Shown: positions 33,440 to 42,369 of the stretch, piece after piece | Layout of the letters: the number at the start of each line of letters is the position of its first letter | Position numbering within the stretch: the stretch's first letter is position 1 | NCBI GenBank assembly: GCA_045543495.1 | Contig: JAZQMO010000045.1 | Span: forward strand, 1 to 64,000 | Reading direction: 5' to 3' | Source of the DNA: RGIG5579 sp045543495 | GTDB lineage: Bacteria; Bacillota; Clostridia; Oscillospirales; SIG627 | DNA length: 64,000 bases | The notes under the pieces: generated by a model | Database searches by the model: none | What the model saw: the letters and a program-made list of their open reading frames with translations, nothing else | What the model was told of the DNA's origin: nothing | Program-made: the position numbers and the translations under genes

Positions 33440-34681
33440 TTAAGAAAGCAGATATTCTGTTGGGATCAATTCCTGCGTTGTATTTTGAAACCAATGATAT
33501 GAGCCATAACCGTTCTTTTTATTGCTGCCGTGCTCCATATACAGTTCTTGCGTATAGTCGGAAAGCGGATAAACACCAATTTCTGTAAAATCTTCATTAT
33601 AGTGAATCACGGTGGGATGAAAAAGAAGACTTTGTATTTCCCAATCCCCCTGTAATTTTACAATGTCAAAGGTGACAAAGCCACCTAAGAGATTTTCCAT
33701 ATACTGCATTGTGCCCATTATATTTCCGAGAGAATATACACAAATCGCCTGATGGTCCGAATCCTTTGCCGAAACAGCTTCGATCCTTTGTATTACCTTC
33801 GGCCCTGTACCCAGAATTAAATCGGCCCCCGCATCAGCGAGGATCCGAGCCGTTTGCTTTTGTGTTTCATCCGGCTCAAAGGATGCCGAGTTTCCCCAAT
33901 TGATAAAAACAAAAACCAAATCTGAATTTTCCTTTGCCTTTATCACATCTTCCGTCAGTTGTTTTTTCAAAATAGCGGTATCATTGACTGTAAAATACGG
34001 AATGGGACAGCTTTTGGAAGCCGATAATCCGTTTGTGGTAGCGGTATAAGAAAGCATAGCAATCCTAAGATCCCCAAAGACCTTAATCTTTTCCTCTGTA
34101 TTCTCATATTCTTTTTGATTCAAATAACCGCCGACCAGATCAATGCTCTTCCCTTTCCAGTAGTTCACAGAGTTATAATATCCCTTTTCCTTCATATCCA
34201 GCATATGATTGTTGGCAATGTTTACTGCATCAAAGCCGATTTGCATTAAATGATCACCGAGGATTTTCGGAGAATGAAATAACGGATATCCCGAAAGAGT
34301 CCTCCAATCCGAATCGGCCCCTACGAGGGATGCCTGATGAATCACAGAATAATCTGCTTCATCCACATATTTTTTAATGTTCTCATATAAAGGGAGAAAA
34401 TCAAATCCGAGTTCATACTCTTCCCTCTTTCCTATGCCACCTGCCTGAATATTGGCAAAGTTCAGAACATTTTCGTGGATCATATTGTCACCAAAAACAG
34501 CAAAACGGTATCGACTCTCCTTGATCTCTTCAGGTTCCATTTCATCAGCCACACTTTCGTATTCTTCCTTCTCCCGATGGGAACGACTTACAAAAATCGG
34601 CCTGTAATAATCCAAAAGTATCATAGAAAACGACAAGATCAAGCATCCGATAATTGCGATAACAATAGTTTTCTTTTTCAT
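33440..34681 (-). CDS. CapA-family protein (calcineurin-like fold, membrane-anchored)
   Basis: 413 residues. N-terminal signal anchor (about 4-24), then a metallophosphatase-like CapA/PgsA domain: FAVFGDNMIHENV, NIANNHMLDMKEKGYYN, VFINWGNSASFEPDETQKQTARILADAGADLILGTGPKV and the ending VYSLGNIMG. PgsA/CapA relatives take part in poly-gamma-glutamate or capsule handling, often as surface hydrolases. Its ATG overlaps the sigG stop (TAATG), so it is translationally coupled to sigG, pointing to production in the forespore; that link is inference. Confidence 0.88.
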   Translation of the reverse strand: MKKKTIVIAIIGCLILSFSMILLDYYRPIFVSRSHREKEEYESVADEMEPEEIKESRYRFAVFGDNMIHENVLNFANIQAGGIGKREEYELGFDFLPLYENIKKYVDEADYSVIHQASLVGADSDWRTLSGYPLFHSPKILGDHLMQIGFDAVNIANNHMLDMKEKGYYNSVNYWKGKSIDLVGGYLNQKEYENTEEKIKVFGDLRIAMLSYTATTNGLSASKSCPIPYFTVNDTAILKKQLTEDVIKAKENSDLVFVFINWGNSASFEPDETQKQTARILADAGADLILGTGPKVIQRIEAVSAKDSDHQAICVYSLGNIMGTMQYMENLLGGFVTFDIVKLQGDWEIQSLLFHPTVIHYNEDFTEIGVYPLSDYTQELYMEHGSNKKNGYGSYHWFQNTTQELIPTEYLLS

Positions 34682-35499
34682 TACATTTGTTTTCTGATTC
34701 TCATCAAGGTATTCTTTTCCAAGCGGCTTACCTGCGCTTGGCTAATCCCGATTTCCTCAGCTACCTCCATTTGCGTTTTTCCTCGATAATATCGCATTTT
34801 CAAAATATTTCTTTCCCGATTCTCAAGCTTTTTGATCGCCTCAATCAGAGCAATGTTCTCTACCCATCCCTCTTCTCCGATTTTGTGGTCGCAAATCTGA
34901 TCAATCAGAAAGATGGAGTCACCACCATCGGTATAAACCGGATCATACAGAGAGATCGGATCCACTACGGCATCCAAAGCAGCTGAAATCTCCTTAGAGG
35001 TATACTCTGCAGGCCTTGCCTCTCCTTCCACGGAAGTTTCTTTCAAACGAGTATTGACCGCAAGAGTGATCTCGTCAACGGTTGGTTCCCTTCCTAATCT
35101 TGTTGTCAGCTTTTCTCGTTCCGCCAAGGCCTTATATGCAAGATCGCGAACCGAGCGACTCACTCTTATCATATTATTATCCCGAATGTATCTACGAAGC
35201 TCCCCAATGATCATGGGAACCGCATAGGTACTAAAGCGTACGTTTTGCGTAACATCAAAATTATCAACCGCTTTAATTAGTCCTACACAACCAACCTGAA
35301 ACAGATCGTCGGGACTGTCACAACGTCGGGTAAACTTTTGAATCACGCTCAATACAAGACGAAGATTTCCCGAGATCAATTCATCTCTCGCCTTCATATC
35401 ACCGCTTTTTGCTTTGATTAAAAGCTCCTCTTTTTCTTTTTCAGATAAAACCTTCAGGCTTGAAGTACTGATTCCCGAAAGCTCAACTTTTCCTATCAA
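34681..35499 (-). CDS. sigG: RNA polymerase sporulation sigma factor SigG
   Basis: 272 residues, sigma-70 family without region 1.1. N-terminus GKVELSGISTSSLKVLS matches the SigG-specific start. Region 2 has GNLRLVLSVIQKF, DLFQVGCVGLIKAVDNFD and VRFSTYAVPMIIGELRRYIRDN; region 4 ends with GKTQMEVAEEIGISQAQVSRLEK. It directs late forespore transcription. I assign a TTG start at 35499, because AGGAGGT lies 6 bases upstream; longer versions would run through this ribosome site. capA overlaps its stop. No spoIIGA/sigE is adjacent. Confidence 0.93.
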   Translation of the reverse strand: MIGKVELSGISTSSLKVLSEKEKEELLIKAKSGDMKARDELISGNLRLVLSVIQKFTRRCDSPDDLFQVGCVGLIKAVDNFDVTQNVRFSTYAVPMIIGELRRYIRDNNMIRVSRSVRDLAYKALAEREKLTTRLGREPTVDEITLAVNTRLKETSVEGEARPAEYTSKEISAALDAVVDPISLYDPVYTDGGDSIFLIDQICDHKIGEEGWVENIALIEAIKKLENRERNILKMRYYRGKTQMEVAEEIGISQAQVSRLEKNTLMRIRKQM

Positions 35500-35517
35500 T
35501 TCTCCACCTCCTGAACA

Positions 35518-35547
35518 TATTATTACCAAAATCAGCTATCTTCATTC
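35518..35547 (-). promoter_or_regulatory. Candidate SigF/SigG promoter of sigG
   Basis: On the minus strand GAATG (35543-35547), 15 bases, then GGTAATAATA (35518-35527), which fits the SigF -10 pattern GGNRANAHTR exactly; the -35 fits the SigG pattern GHATR. The start would fall near the ribosome site, giving a very short leader. In Bacillus spoIIIG is read by SigF and SigG, so this fits biologically. Confidence 0.5.
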
Positions 35548-35562
35548 GGTGACAAAAGGACA

Positions 35563-35597
35563 AAAAAAGAACTGCTAACAAGTAGCAGTTCTTTTTT
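35563..35597 (-). terminator. Terminator after the SASP gene
   Basis: 14-bp stem aaaaaagaactgct / agcagttctttttt with a 7-base loop and T-run on the minus strand, directly after the SASP stop codon. It isolates SASP from sigG. Confidence 0.9.
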
Positions 35598-35600
35598 AAG

Positions 35601-35795
35601 TTATCTGTTCTTCATCTGATTTTCGGCGTTTTCGATCAGTTTCTTTACCATCTGACCGCCAATGGAACCGGCCTGCTTTGCAGTCAGGTCGCCATTATAA
35701 CCCTGCTTCAGGTTTACGCCAACCTCAGAAGCAGCTTCCATCTTAAAGCGATTGAGCGCTTCCTTAGCCTCAGGAACAAGAGACTTGTTTGCCAT
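35601..35795 (-). CDS. Alpha/beta-type small acid-soluble spore protein
   Basis: 64 residues. Has the conserved blocks EALNRFKMEAASEVG (with the GPR protease-site-like Glu) and GDLTAKQAGSIGGQMVKKLI. These proteins coat forespore DNA and are degraded at germination. ATG 35795 has AGGAG upstream; a longer frame to 35930 lacks a ribosome site and would add an unrelated tail. Monocistronic, with its own terminator and a forespore-type -10 (35868-35874). Confidence 0.95.
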   Translation of the reverse strand: MANKSLVPEAKEALNRFKMEAASEVGVNLKQGYNGDLTAKQAGSIGGQMVKKLIENAENQMKNR

Positions 35796-35867
35796 GGTTA
35801 AATTCTCCTTATTGATTATTTGAGCATACGCTCTCGCCCATAAAAGATTGCTTTTTGGGCTCGCAAA

Positions 35868-35874
35868 TAGTATG
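35868..35874 (-). promoter_or_regulatory. SigG-type -10 element upstream of the SASP gene
   Basis: CATACTA on the minus strand matches the SigG -10 consensus CATNHTA; the expected -35 (GHATR, 17-18 bases further) is only approximate (tgata). It lies 73 bases upstream of the SASP start. Promoter identity is inferred from the forespore role of SASPs. Confidence 0.42.
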
Positions 35875-35917
35875 GCAAGCATTTCACAAGTTATCACTGA
35901 CAATTTTTGGAAATACA

Positions 35918-35946
35918 TTGTTTTTTTCACTGATTTATGATATAAT
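35918..35946 (+). promoter_or_regulatory. Promoter of the DUF4364 gene
   Basis: TTGTTT (35918-35923), 17 bases, TATAAT (35941-35946), 31 bases before ATG 35977. Divergent from the SASP promoter. Confidence 0.7.
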
Positions 35947-35976
35947 AAAAGCAGAAAAAATTACTTGGAGGATCAA

Positions 35977-36528
35977 ATGCCCCATCGTTTGTATGACGAC
36001 GATAAGATCAAGCTTATCATCTTATATCTGCTCAATGAGTTGGACGATTCCTATGACTTTCAAACCATAACCGAAATCATTGTTTGGGATAGTTCTATCA
36101 ATTATTTTGTATTTACCGACTGCTTCAATCAATTGGTGGAAAACGGTTCCATTGAAAAATTCTTGTCTCCCGAGGGGGTCGAGATGTTCCGCATCAGCGA
36201 AAATGGAAGAATCTCCATTGAAGCGGTGGAGGATACTCTCTTAAAATTTGTAAAAGAAAGAATTATGCGAAGTGCCACTCGCCTTCTTGCATTCAAAAAA
36301 GACGGAAGCAACGTGACCACAAACTTAGAAAAAACAGAAGACGGTTACAATCTGACTTGTTCCCTGAAAAACAAAAAGTTCAGCCTTTTGGAGCTGAAGC
36401 TTTTTCTGGACAGCGAAGAGGAAGCACAATTTTTGCAAACCGGCTTTGATCAGAGAGCCGAAAAGATTTACAGCGGAATTTTGGCTTTATTAAGCGAAGA
36501 CACCAAATACACCAAATATTTTATGTAA
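35977..36528 (+). CDS. DUF4364-family protein
   Basis: 183 residues. The beginning (DDDKIKLIILYLLNELDDS...LTE-like, TITEIIVWDSSINYFVFTDCFNQLVENGSI) has the winged-helix shape of DUF4364, a Clostridia family of unknown function; the C-terminal half is a mixed alpha/beta domain. ATG 35977 has GGAGG at 5 bases. Single-gene unit between its own promoter and a bidirectional terminator. A regulatory role is possible from the wing-helix appearance only. Confidence 0.82.
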   Translation: MPHRLYDDDKIKLIILYLLNELDDSYDFQTITEIIVWDSSINYFVFTDCFNQLVENGSIEKFLSPEGVEMFRISENGRISIEAVEDTLLKFVKERIMRSATRLLAFKKDGSNVTTNLEKTEDGYNLTCSLKNKKFSLLELKLFLDSEEEAQFLQTGFDQRAEKIYSGILALLSEDTKYTKYFM

Positions 36529-36558
36529 AAAAAGAGCTCAAAATTGAGCTCTTTTTTT
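36527..36558. terminator. Bidirectional terminator
   Basis: Stem aaaaaaagagctc / gagctcttttttt with a 6-base loop between the convergent DUF4364 and lipoprotein genes. A-run and T-run on both sides serve both directions, and both stop codons lie in it. Confidence 0.88.
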
Positions 36559-37111
36559 ACATAATTTCGTAATAGTAATAATAATCGGTAATCTTCTCGG
36601 TAAAATATGAAAACTTGACGCCGTAGGAAGCTTTTTCCTCATAGGAGAAACCGTTGCCGTTTTCAAACAAAGAAACGGAGGGGTCACCAATGAAAATCTC
36701 CTGATCCTTTGAAGTGTAGTAGATCCCGTAATCAAAGGAGCGCCCGGGAACACACATATCAAAGGAGCAAATCACAAGATCATCGTGAAAGACAAGATCA
36801 ATGAGCTTTACGTCCGAGCTTTCAAACAGCACTTTCACACATTCTATTTCGCAGGGAGCAAAGCTTTGATCCTGCATATTTTGAATATAAAGTCCAAGGT
36901 AATCCTCGCTGCCACTTGGTGCAAAATAATCGGTTCTCGAAATGAGACAGGGATACCCAAGATCAGAGATTGCTTTAACACACTCTCCGTAAAGCGATGC
37001 ATTGGAATGGTACATTGAGAAGGTATCAGTCTGCTGCGGGATCATCTCCTCCATTGCACAGGAGGACAAAAGCAAACAAAGAGCCAATAGCAATAAGCAT
37101 AATTTTTTCAT
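36557..37111 (-). CDS. Hypothetical lipoprotein
   Basis: 184 residues. Lipoprotein signal with lipobox LLSSC near residue 18, then a mature domain with alternating strands and no family I recognise. The C-terminus is tyrosine-rich (DYYYYYEIM). ATG 37111 is preferred over 37117, which would lie one base from the GAGGT ribosome site. Own sigma-A promoter; monocistronic. Probably anchored on the outer face of the membrane. Confidence 0.8.
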   Translation of the reverse strand: MKKLCLLLLALCLLLSSCAMEEMIPQQTDTFSMYHSNASLYGECVKAISDLGYPCLISRTDYFAPSGSEDYLGLYIQNMQDQSFAPCEIECVKVLFESSDVKLIDLVFHDDLVICSFDMCVPGRSFDYGIYYTSKDQEIFIGDPSVSLFENGNGFSYEEKASYGVKFSYFTEKITDYYYYYEIM

Positions 37112-37131
37112 ATTCATTACCTCACCCCACC

Positions 37132-37160
37132 ATTATACCCCATAAAGCCAAATAATTCAA
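37132..37160 (-). promoter_or_regulatory. Promoter of the lipoprotein gene
   Basis: On the minus strand TTGAAT (37155-37160), 17 bases, TATAAT (37132-37137), 20 bases before the start codon. Confidence 0.8.
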
Positions 37161-37164
37161 GAGA

Positions 37165-37190
37165 AAAAAAGAGCTGCCGAAGCAGCTCTT
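37165..37190 (-). terminator. Terminator of the 2-oxoacid dehydrogenase operon
   Basis: 9-bp stem aagagctgc / gcagctctt with CGAA loop; on the minus strand it is followed by a T-run. It lies 11 bases after the E1 stop. Confidence 0.85.
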
Positions 37191-37201
37191 TTCTTTATCG
37201 C

Positions 37202-39679
37202 TTAGATACCCTTCTTAGATCTTTCGATCTTTTCAATGGTAGTAAAGTTGTTCTTTGCAACGTGTCCGGGCAGAGGCATGATCTTTTCGTGAATAGCATC
37301 TACGATCCACTCAGGCTGCGGGAAGAACATATGATCCAGCTCGAAGCAAGGAGTGATCCAGTTTCTGGAACCAACGACGGTAACAGGGCCATCCAGATAG
37401 TCAAATGCCATTTCGGTGATGTTGGAAGCCATATCTCTCATCACAGAGTTTCTTTCAACGGCGTCACCAACGATGACACACTTACCGGTCTTCTTAACGG
37501 ACTCGATAACCTTGGAGTAATCGAAGGGAACGATGGAACGGGTGTCAATGACTTCAGCAGACAGACCGTACTTCTCTTCCAGAATCTTAGCAGCCTCCAA
37601 AGCTCTGTAAAGAACGGCACCGATGGTGAGAATGGTAACATCCTTACCAACCTTCTTCACATCGGGATCACCCATGGTGATCTCATAGGCTTCTTCGGGA
37701 ACACCGCCGGCGTGGAACTCTTCGCCCTTATCGTAAATTCTCTGAGACTCAAAGAATACAACGGGGTCGGTTCCGTTCAGAGCGGCCTCCATCAGACCCT
37801 TAGCATCGTAAGGAGTGGAGGGGAATACAACCTTCAGACCGGGAATGTGAGCGGTGAGGGCGGTCCAATCCTGAGAATGCTGAGCACCGTACTTGGAACC
37901 AACGGAAACTCTGAGGATGATAGGCATCTTCAGAATACCTGCACTCATAGACTGCCATTTTGCCATCTGGTTGAAGATTTCATCACCGGCACAGCCGATA
38001 AAGTCAGCATACATCAACTCAACGATACAACGACCGCCGCACATTGCGTAGCCTACGGCAGAACCGACGATTGCGGATTCGGAAATGGGAGAGTTGAAGA
38101 GTCTGTGATAAGGAACAGCCTCGGTCATCTTCTTATAAACACCGAATGCTCCGCCCCAGTCACGATTGTCTTCACCGTAAGCGATCAGGGTGGGATCCTC
38201 ATAATACTTGTTGATGATCGGCTCAGCAAGAGCATCCTTAATGTTGTACAGCTTCATCTTGGAAACGGGCTTACCGTTTGCATCGGTAGCAGTACGAACC
38301 TTGCCCTTGATCTCCTTCACACGGGGGCACTCTTCCTTGGGAACGAGCATTTCGGGCTCTCTGGAGGGATCCAGATTGGGAACGTGGAGGTTGGAGAACA
38401 TCATACCGGAGATGGCATCGGGGTTCTTCTCAAGATCCATTCTGGGAGAAATCTCGTCGTTGATCGCAAGCTTCATCACCTCGGTCATACGGTTGGTGAT
38501 CTGCTCGTGGATCAAAGCAAACTCTTCTTCCTTAGCAACGCCGCCGGCAATCAGCTTATTCTTGAATGCAAGAATAGGATCAGCTGCGATCCAAGCCTTG
38601 ATTTCCTCGGGAGTTCTGTAGGTGGAGGAGTCAGAGGGAGAGTGACCGGATACACGATAAGTAACAACGTCAAGCAGAGCGGGGCCCTTGCCTTCCAAGA
38701 GAACCTGCTTCTTTCTGGTAACGGCATCGATCACTGCCAGAGGATCGTAACCGTTTACACGCTCTGCGTGCATCTGAGTGGGATTGAAGCCTGCACCGAG
38801 ACGGGCAACCATATCAAAGCCCATGGTTTCGCCACGGGTCTGACCGCCCATACCGTAGTGGTTGTTAAATACATTAAAGAGAATGGGCATTCCCTCGCCC
38901 TTGCCATCGTTCCAGAGCTTGGTGATCTGGTCCATAGAAGCAAAGTTAAAGGATTCCAATGCGGGGCCACGGCCGCAAGCGCCATCACCGAAGTTTGCTA
39001 CAACAATACCCTTCTTGTGGTTGCTTCTCTTATAGAGAGCAGCACCGAGAGCAACGGGAGCAGCGGAACCAACGATAGCGTTGTTAGGCATAATACCGAA
39101 GGGAATAAAGAAGGCGTGCATGGATCCGCCGAGACCACGGTTAAAGCCGGTGGTTCTGGCAAATACTTCAGCAAGTGCGCCGTAGAGAAGGAAGTTGATG
39201 GCAAGCTCTTTCATGTTGCCGCCGGCATTCATATGCTTTTCTACAACATTGAGAACGGCACCGTCCAAAAATTCCTTCATAATATCGTAGAGCTCTTTCT
39301 CATCCAGCTTTTCGATGGAGGAAAGACCCTTTGCCAGGATTTCACCGTGGCTTCTGTGAGAACCGAAGGTAAGGTCATCAATATCAAGATTGTAAGCCTC
39401 ACCAACAGCGCTTGCTTCCTGACCGATGGAAAGGTGAGCAGGGCCGGGGTTGTTGTACTCAACGCCGTTGTATGCGTTTTTGGTTTTAACCTCGTTGAGC
39501 ATGGTTTCAAACTCACGAATGATGGCCATGTCACGGTAAATACGCATCATATCTTCTTTGGTATAGATCTTGAGCTCTTCCTTCAGGGTCTTATTGTACT
39601 GACATACGGGAATATCCTCAAAATGAATAACACCGGGCTCAAACGCTTTACCGGGATCGACATATTGACTCTTAGGCAT
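37202..39679 (-). CDS. 2-oxoacid dehydrogenase E1, fused alpha and beta subunits
   Basis: 825 residues. Residues about 45-390 are E1-alpha: thiamine-diphosphate motif GDGACGRG...NN (NVFNNHYGMG), SHGEILAKG, and the phosphorylation-loop-like region YRVSGHSPSDSSTYR. Residues about 475-800 are E1-beta: LIAYGEDNRDWGGAFGVYK, FNSPISESAIVGSAVGYA, SVGSKYGAQHSQDW and DTRSIVPFDYSKV. The two are normally separate polypeptides in Gram-positive complexes. It decarboxylates a 2-oxoacid and passes the acyl group to the lipoyl arm of E2 (41073-42341). Substrate (pyruvate, acetoin or branched-chain 2-oxoacid) cannot be decided by eye. AAGGAGA before ATG; last gene of the deoR-E2-lpd-E1 operon. Confidence 0.93.
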   Translation of the reverse strand: MPKSQYVDPGKAFEPGVIHFEDIPVCQYNKTLKEELKIYTKEDMMRIYRDMAIIREFETMLNEVKTKNAYNGVEYNNPGPAHLSIGQEASAVGEAYNLDIDDLTFGSHRSHGEILAKGLSSIEKLDEKELYDIMKEFLDGAVLNVVEKHMNAGGNMKELAINFLLYGALAEVFARTTGFNRGLGGSMHAFFIPFGIMPNNAIVGSAAPVALGAALYKRSNHKKGIVVANFGDGACGRGPALESFNFASMDQITKLWNDGKGEGMPILFNVFNNHYGMGGQTRGETMGFDMVARLGAGFNPTQMHAERVNGYDPLAVIDAVTRKKQVLLEGKGPALLDVVTYRVSGHSPSDSSTYRTPEEIKAWIAADPILAFKNKLIAGGVAKEEEFALIHEQITNRMTEVMKLAINDEISPRMDLEKNPDAISGMMFSNLHVPNLDPSREPEMLVPKEECPRVKEIKGKVRTATDANGKPVSKMKLYNIKDALAEPIINKYYEDPTLIAYGEDNRDWGGAFGVYKKMTEAVPYHRLFNSPISESAIVGSAVGYAMCGGRCIVELMYADFIGCAGDEIFNQMAKWQSMSAGILKMPIILRVSVGSKYGAQHSQDWTALTAHIPGLKVVFPSTPYDAKGLMEAALNGTDPVVFFESQRIYDKGEEFHAGGVPEEAYEITMGDPDVKKVGKDVTILTIGAVLYRALEAAKILEEKYGLSAEVIDTRSIVPFDYSKVIESVKKTGKCVIVGDAVERNSVMRDMASNITEMAFDYLDGPVTVVGSRNWITPCFELDHMFFPQPEWIVDAIHEKIMPLPGHVAKNNFTTIEKIERSKKGI

Positions 39680-39702
39680 TTTTATTATCTCCTTTTATAT
39701 TA

Positions 39703-41058
39703 TTAAAAAATTGCTTCACGAATAACTTCGCCAACGGTGGGATGGGGGAATACAAACTTCTGGATCTCAGAAAGTCTCATTTCCTTACCAACCATCATAG
39801 CGGCACCAAAGATCAACTCAGATGCATAGGTTCCGATCATATGGAAACCGATGATCTTATTGTGATCCTTGTCAACGATGACCTTCATAATACCCTTGCC
39901 GCCTTCGTTTTCAGCCAAATAACGGCCGCTGTAAGAAAGAGGAACAGTCTTCACTTCTACATTCAAGCCCTTGGCCTTTGCAGACTCCGTGGTTTCACCA
40001 ACAGCCGCAACCTCGGGATTTGTATAAATTACAGAAGGAATGGAATCGTAATCAACTTTGTCGTGACCACCGAACATATTATCAACGGCAACCTCGCCTT
40101 CTCTGTAAGCGGTGTGAGCGAGCATGATCTTGCCGTTTACATCACCTGCGGCCCATACACCGGGAACACTGGTCTTGCAGAATTCATCGGTAACGATAGC
40201 GCCACGGTTCATAACAACGCCGATCTCTTCCAGACCGAGGCCTGCGGTTCTGGCACGACGACCGATGGAAACCAGAGCCTTATCACCACAGATCTCCTGA
40301 ACCTTGCCATCCAGTTCATAGGTGATCTTACCATCCTTAATGGAGGTAACCTTTGCACCGAGAATGAACTGAACACCACGCTTCTCGTATTCCTTCTTCA
40401 GCATTTCGGAAATTTCACGGTCGGTAGGACCTGCGATGTGATCCATCATTTCAAGAACAACAACCTTGCTTCCGATGCTGTTGAAATAGCTGACCATTTC
40501 AAGACCGATAACACCGCCACCTACAACCAGAAGAGTTTCGGGAACTTCCTTCATATCCAAAATCTCACGGTTGGTCAGTGCAAAGCCGTTTGCAAGAGAA
40601 TCCTTGAGTCCGTCAATGGGAGGAAGGGTGGCTTCGGAGCCGGAGCAGATGAGAAGACGCTTTGCTTCATAGGTCTTATCGCCTGCGGCTACCTGAAAGC
40701 CGTCAGCGGTCTTCCCTACTACCTTAGCAGTAGAGGTTACAACCTCAATACCGCCCTTTTTCATCTTCATACCAACGCCGCCGACCAAGGTCTTTACAAC
40801 CTTATCCTTGCGGTCGATGATCTTAGCGTGATCAATGCTGGCACCGGTAAATTCTACTCCATACTCAGAAGAGTGCTTGGAGTAGTCATAAATTTTAGCG
40901 GAATAAAGAAGGGTCTTGGTGGGGATACAGCCTTCGTTCAAGCAGGTGCCGCCAAGGGCTCTTTCTTCCATAACACAGGTCTTGAAGCCTTTTTCAGCTG
41001 CACGCTCTGCGGCATTGTAGCCGGCAGGGCCACCGCCGATAACAATCAGATCAAACAT
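39703..41058 (-). CDS. lpdA: Dihydrolipoyl dehydrogenase (E3)
   Basis: 451 residues, pyridine nucleotide-disulfide oxidoreductase. FAD motif DLIVIGGGPAGYNAA, redox pair GGTCLNEGCIPTK, NAD motif LVVGGGVIGLEM, second FAD motif VWAAGDVNG and the C-terminal catalytic HPTVGEVI. It reoxidises the dihydrolipoyl arm of E2 and reduces NAD+. ATG 41058 sits 9 bases after AGGAGG; ATG 41064 would be only 3 bases from it. Between E2 and E1 in the same operon. Confidence 0.96.
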   Translation of the reverse strand: MFDLIVIGGGPAGYNAAERAAEKGFKTCVMEERALGGTCLNEGCIPTKTLLYSAKIYDYSKHSSEYGVEFTGASIDHAKIIDRKDKVVKTLVGGVGMKMKKGGIEVVTSTAKVVGKTADGFQVAAGDKTYEAKRLLICSGSEATLPPIDGLKDSLANGFALTNREILDMKEVPETLLVVGGGVIGLEMVSYFNSIGSKVVVLEMMDHIAGPTDREISEMLKKEYEKRGVQFILGAKVTSIKDGKITYELDGKVQEICGDKALVSIGRRARTAGLGLEEIGVVMNRGAIVTDEFCKTSVPGVWAAGDVNGKIMLAHTAYREGEVAVDNMFGGHDKVDYDSIPSVIYTNPEVAAVGETTESAKAKGLNVEVKTVPLSYSGRYLAENEGGKGIMKVIVDKDHNKIIGFHMIGTYASELIFGAAMMVGKEMRLSEIQKFVFPHPTVGEVIREAIF

Positions 41059-41072
41059 TTGCATTTGCCTCC

Positions 41073-42341
41073 TTATTTAGCGAGAAGCAGATCGAAGTGC
41101 TCCAGATTGTTGCAAAGATCCTTCAGGAATTTTGCTGCAGGTGCACCGTCAATTGCTCTGTGATCAAAGGTGAGAGAAAGACCCATAGCGGGATAAGTAA
41201 CATCACCGGCGGGAGTCTTTTTGATTCTGTTCACAATGGTACATACACCAAGAATACCGGTCTGGGGAGGATTGATAACGGGAGTAAAGCTTTCAATTCC
41301 GAGAGAACCGAGGTTGGTAACGGTGAAGCTTGCACCGGAAAGCTTATCGGGGCTGATCTTACCACCCTGTGCTTCGGTGATCAAAGCCTTGGACTGAGTT
41401 GCGAGTTCATTGAGGCTGAGAGTTTCGGCAACGGGCAGAGTGGGAACGAGAAGTCCTCTTTCGGTGTCAACTGCGATACCCAGGTTTACGTGCTTGAAGT
41501 ATCTCATGGTATCATCCAGGAAGTGAGCATTCAGATCCTTGTGCTGAGGAAGGGTTCTGGACACTGCATAAAGAACAATATCGTTCAAGGTGATGTTGGT
41601 AAGACCAAGAGCCTCTGCGCCGGCCTTCAGGTTGGAACGGAATGCCATGATCTTAGTAGCATCAAAGGAAGCGTTAAGAGTAAGCTGAGCAGAATTGGAG
41701 AGAGAAGCGTGCATAGACTTAGCAATTACTTTTCTCACATTGGAGATCTTAACATCCTCAAACTCTGCAGCATTGACGGGAGCGGCAGCGGCAGCCTCAG
41801 CTACGGGAGCGGTGGCAGCGGCAGCGGCGCCCTTCAGGAAGCCTTGATCCAAAGCAGCCTGAACATCTCTTTCAATAATGCGACCTTCGGGACCGGTAGG
41901 AATCACTCTGGAAAGATCCACATCAGTCTTATCAGCCAATGCACGAGCTCTAGGAGAGATCTTTTCTCCGCCTGCTTCGGCAGTGGAAACAGCAGCTGCA
42001 ACGGGAGCAGCAGCGGGTGCGGAAGCCTCGGCAGCAGGTGCAGCTTCTGCGGGAGCAGCGGCGGCAGCCTCCTCCTTGGGTGCAAACTCAGAAAAATCTT
42101 CGCCTGCGGCACCGATTACACAAACGTTTTCAAGACAAGGAACATCCTCGCCCTCTTCGTGGAAAATAGCAAGAAGAGTACCTTCCACAGTTGCTTCTTC
42201 GTCAAAAGAAGACTTATCGGTCTCGTAAGAGAAAAGGATGTCGCCAACCTTAACCTCATCACCGACCTTTTTGCTCCAGGATGTGATAACACAGCTTTCA
42301 ACGCTCTGTCCCTGGCGCGGCATAATTACTGCTGTTGCCAT
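41073..42341 (-). CDS. 2-oxoacid dehydrogenase E2 (lipoamide acyltransferase)
   Basis: 422 residues. One lipoyl domain (about 1-75; lipoyl lysine in ETDKSSFDEEA), an Ala/Pro/Glu linker (about 88-125), a peripheral subunit-binding domain (ISPRARALADKTDVDLSRV), a second Ala-rich linker and the catalytic domain ending with TFDHRAIDGAPAAKFL (HxxxDG). It carries acyl groups from E1 to CoA. GGAGG before ATG 42341; an earlier in-frame start would overlap the regulator's end. Requires lipoylation; no lipoate ligase is in the window. Confidence 0.94.
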   Translation of the reverse strand: MATAVIMPRQGQSVESCVITSWSKKVGDEVKVGDILFSYETDKSSFDEEATVEGTLLAIFHEEGEDVPCLENVCVIGAAGEDFSEFAPKEEAAAAAPAEAAPAAEASAPAAAPVAAAVSTAEAGGEKISPRARALADKTDVDLSRVIPTGPEGRIIERDVQAALDQGFLKGAAAAATAPVAEAAAAAPVNAAEFEDVKISNVRKVIAKSMHASLSNSAQLTLNASFDATKIMAFRSNLKAGAEALGLTNITLNDIVLYAVSRTLPQHKDLNAHFLDDTMRYFKHVNLGIAVDTERGLLVPTLPVAETLSLNELATQSKALITEAQGGKISPDKLSGASFTVTNLGSLGIESFTPVINPPQTGILGVCTIVNRIKKTPAGDVTYPAMGLSLTFDHRAIDGAPAAKFLKDLCNNLEHFDLLLAK

Positions 42342-42369
42342 AACAACACCTCCATAAAAATTTACAAAT

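Noticed and set aside
35796..35930. N-terminal extension of the SASP
   Set aside because: Unrelated hydrophobic sequence, no ribosome site at 35930, and it would cross the forespore promoter element.
37262..39706. 814-residue plus-strand frame opposite the E1 gene
   Set aside because: A shadow of a highly expressed gene with biased codons. It shows no recognisable domains or ribosome site, and the reverse strand encodes a clear E1.
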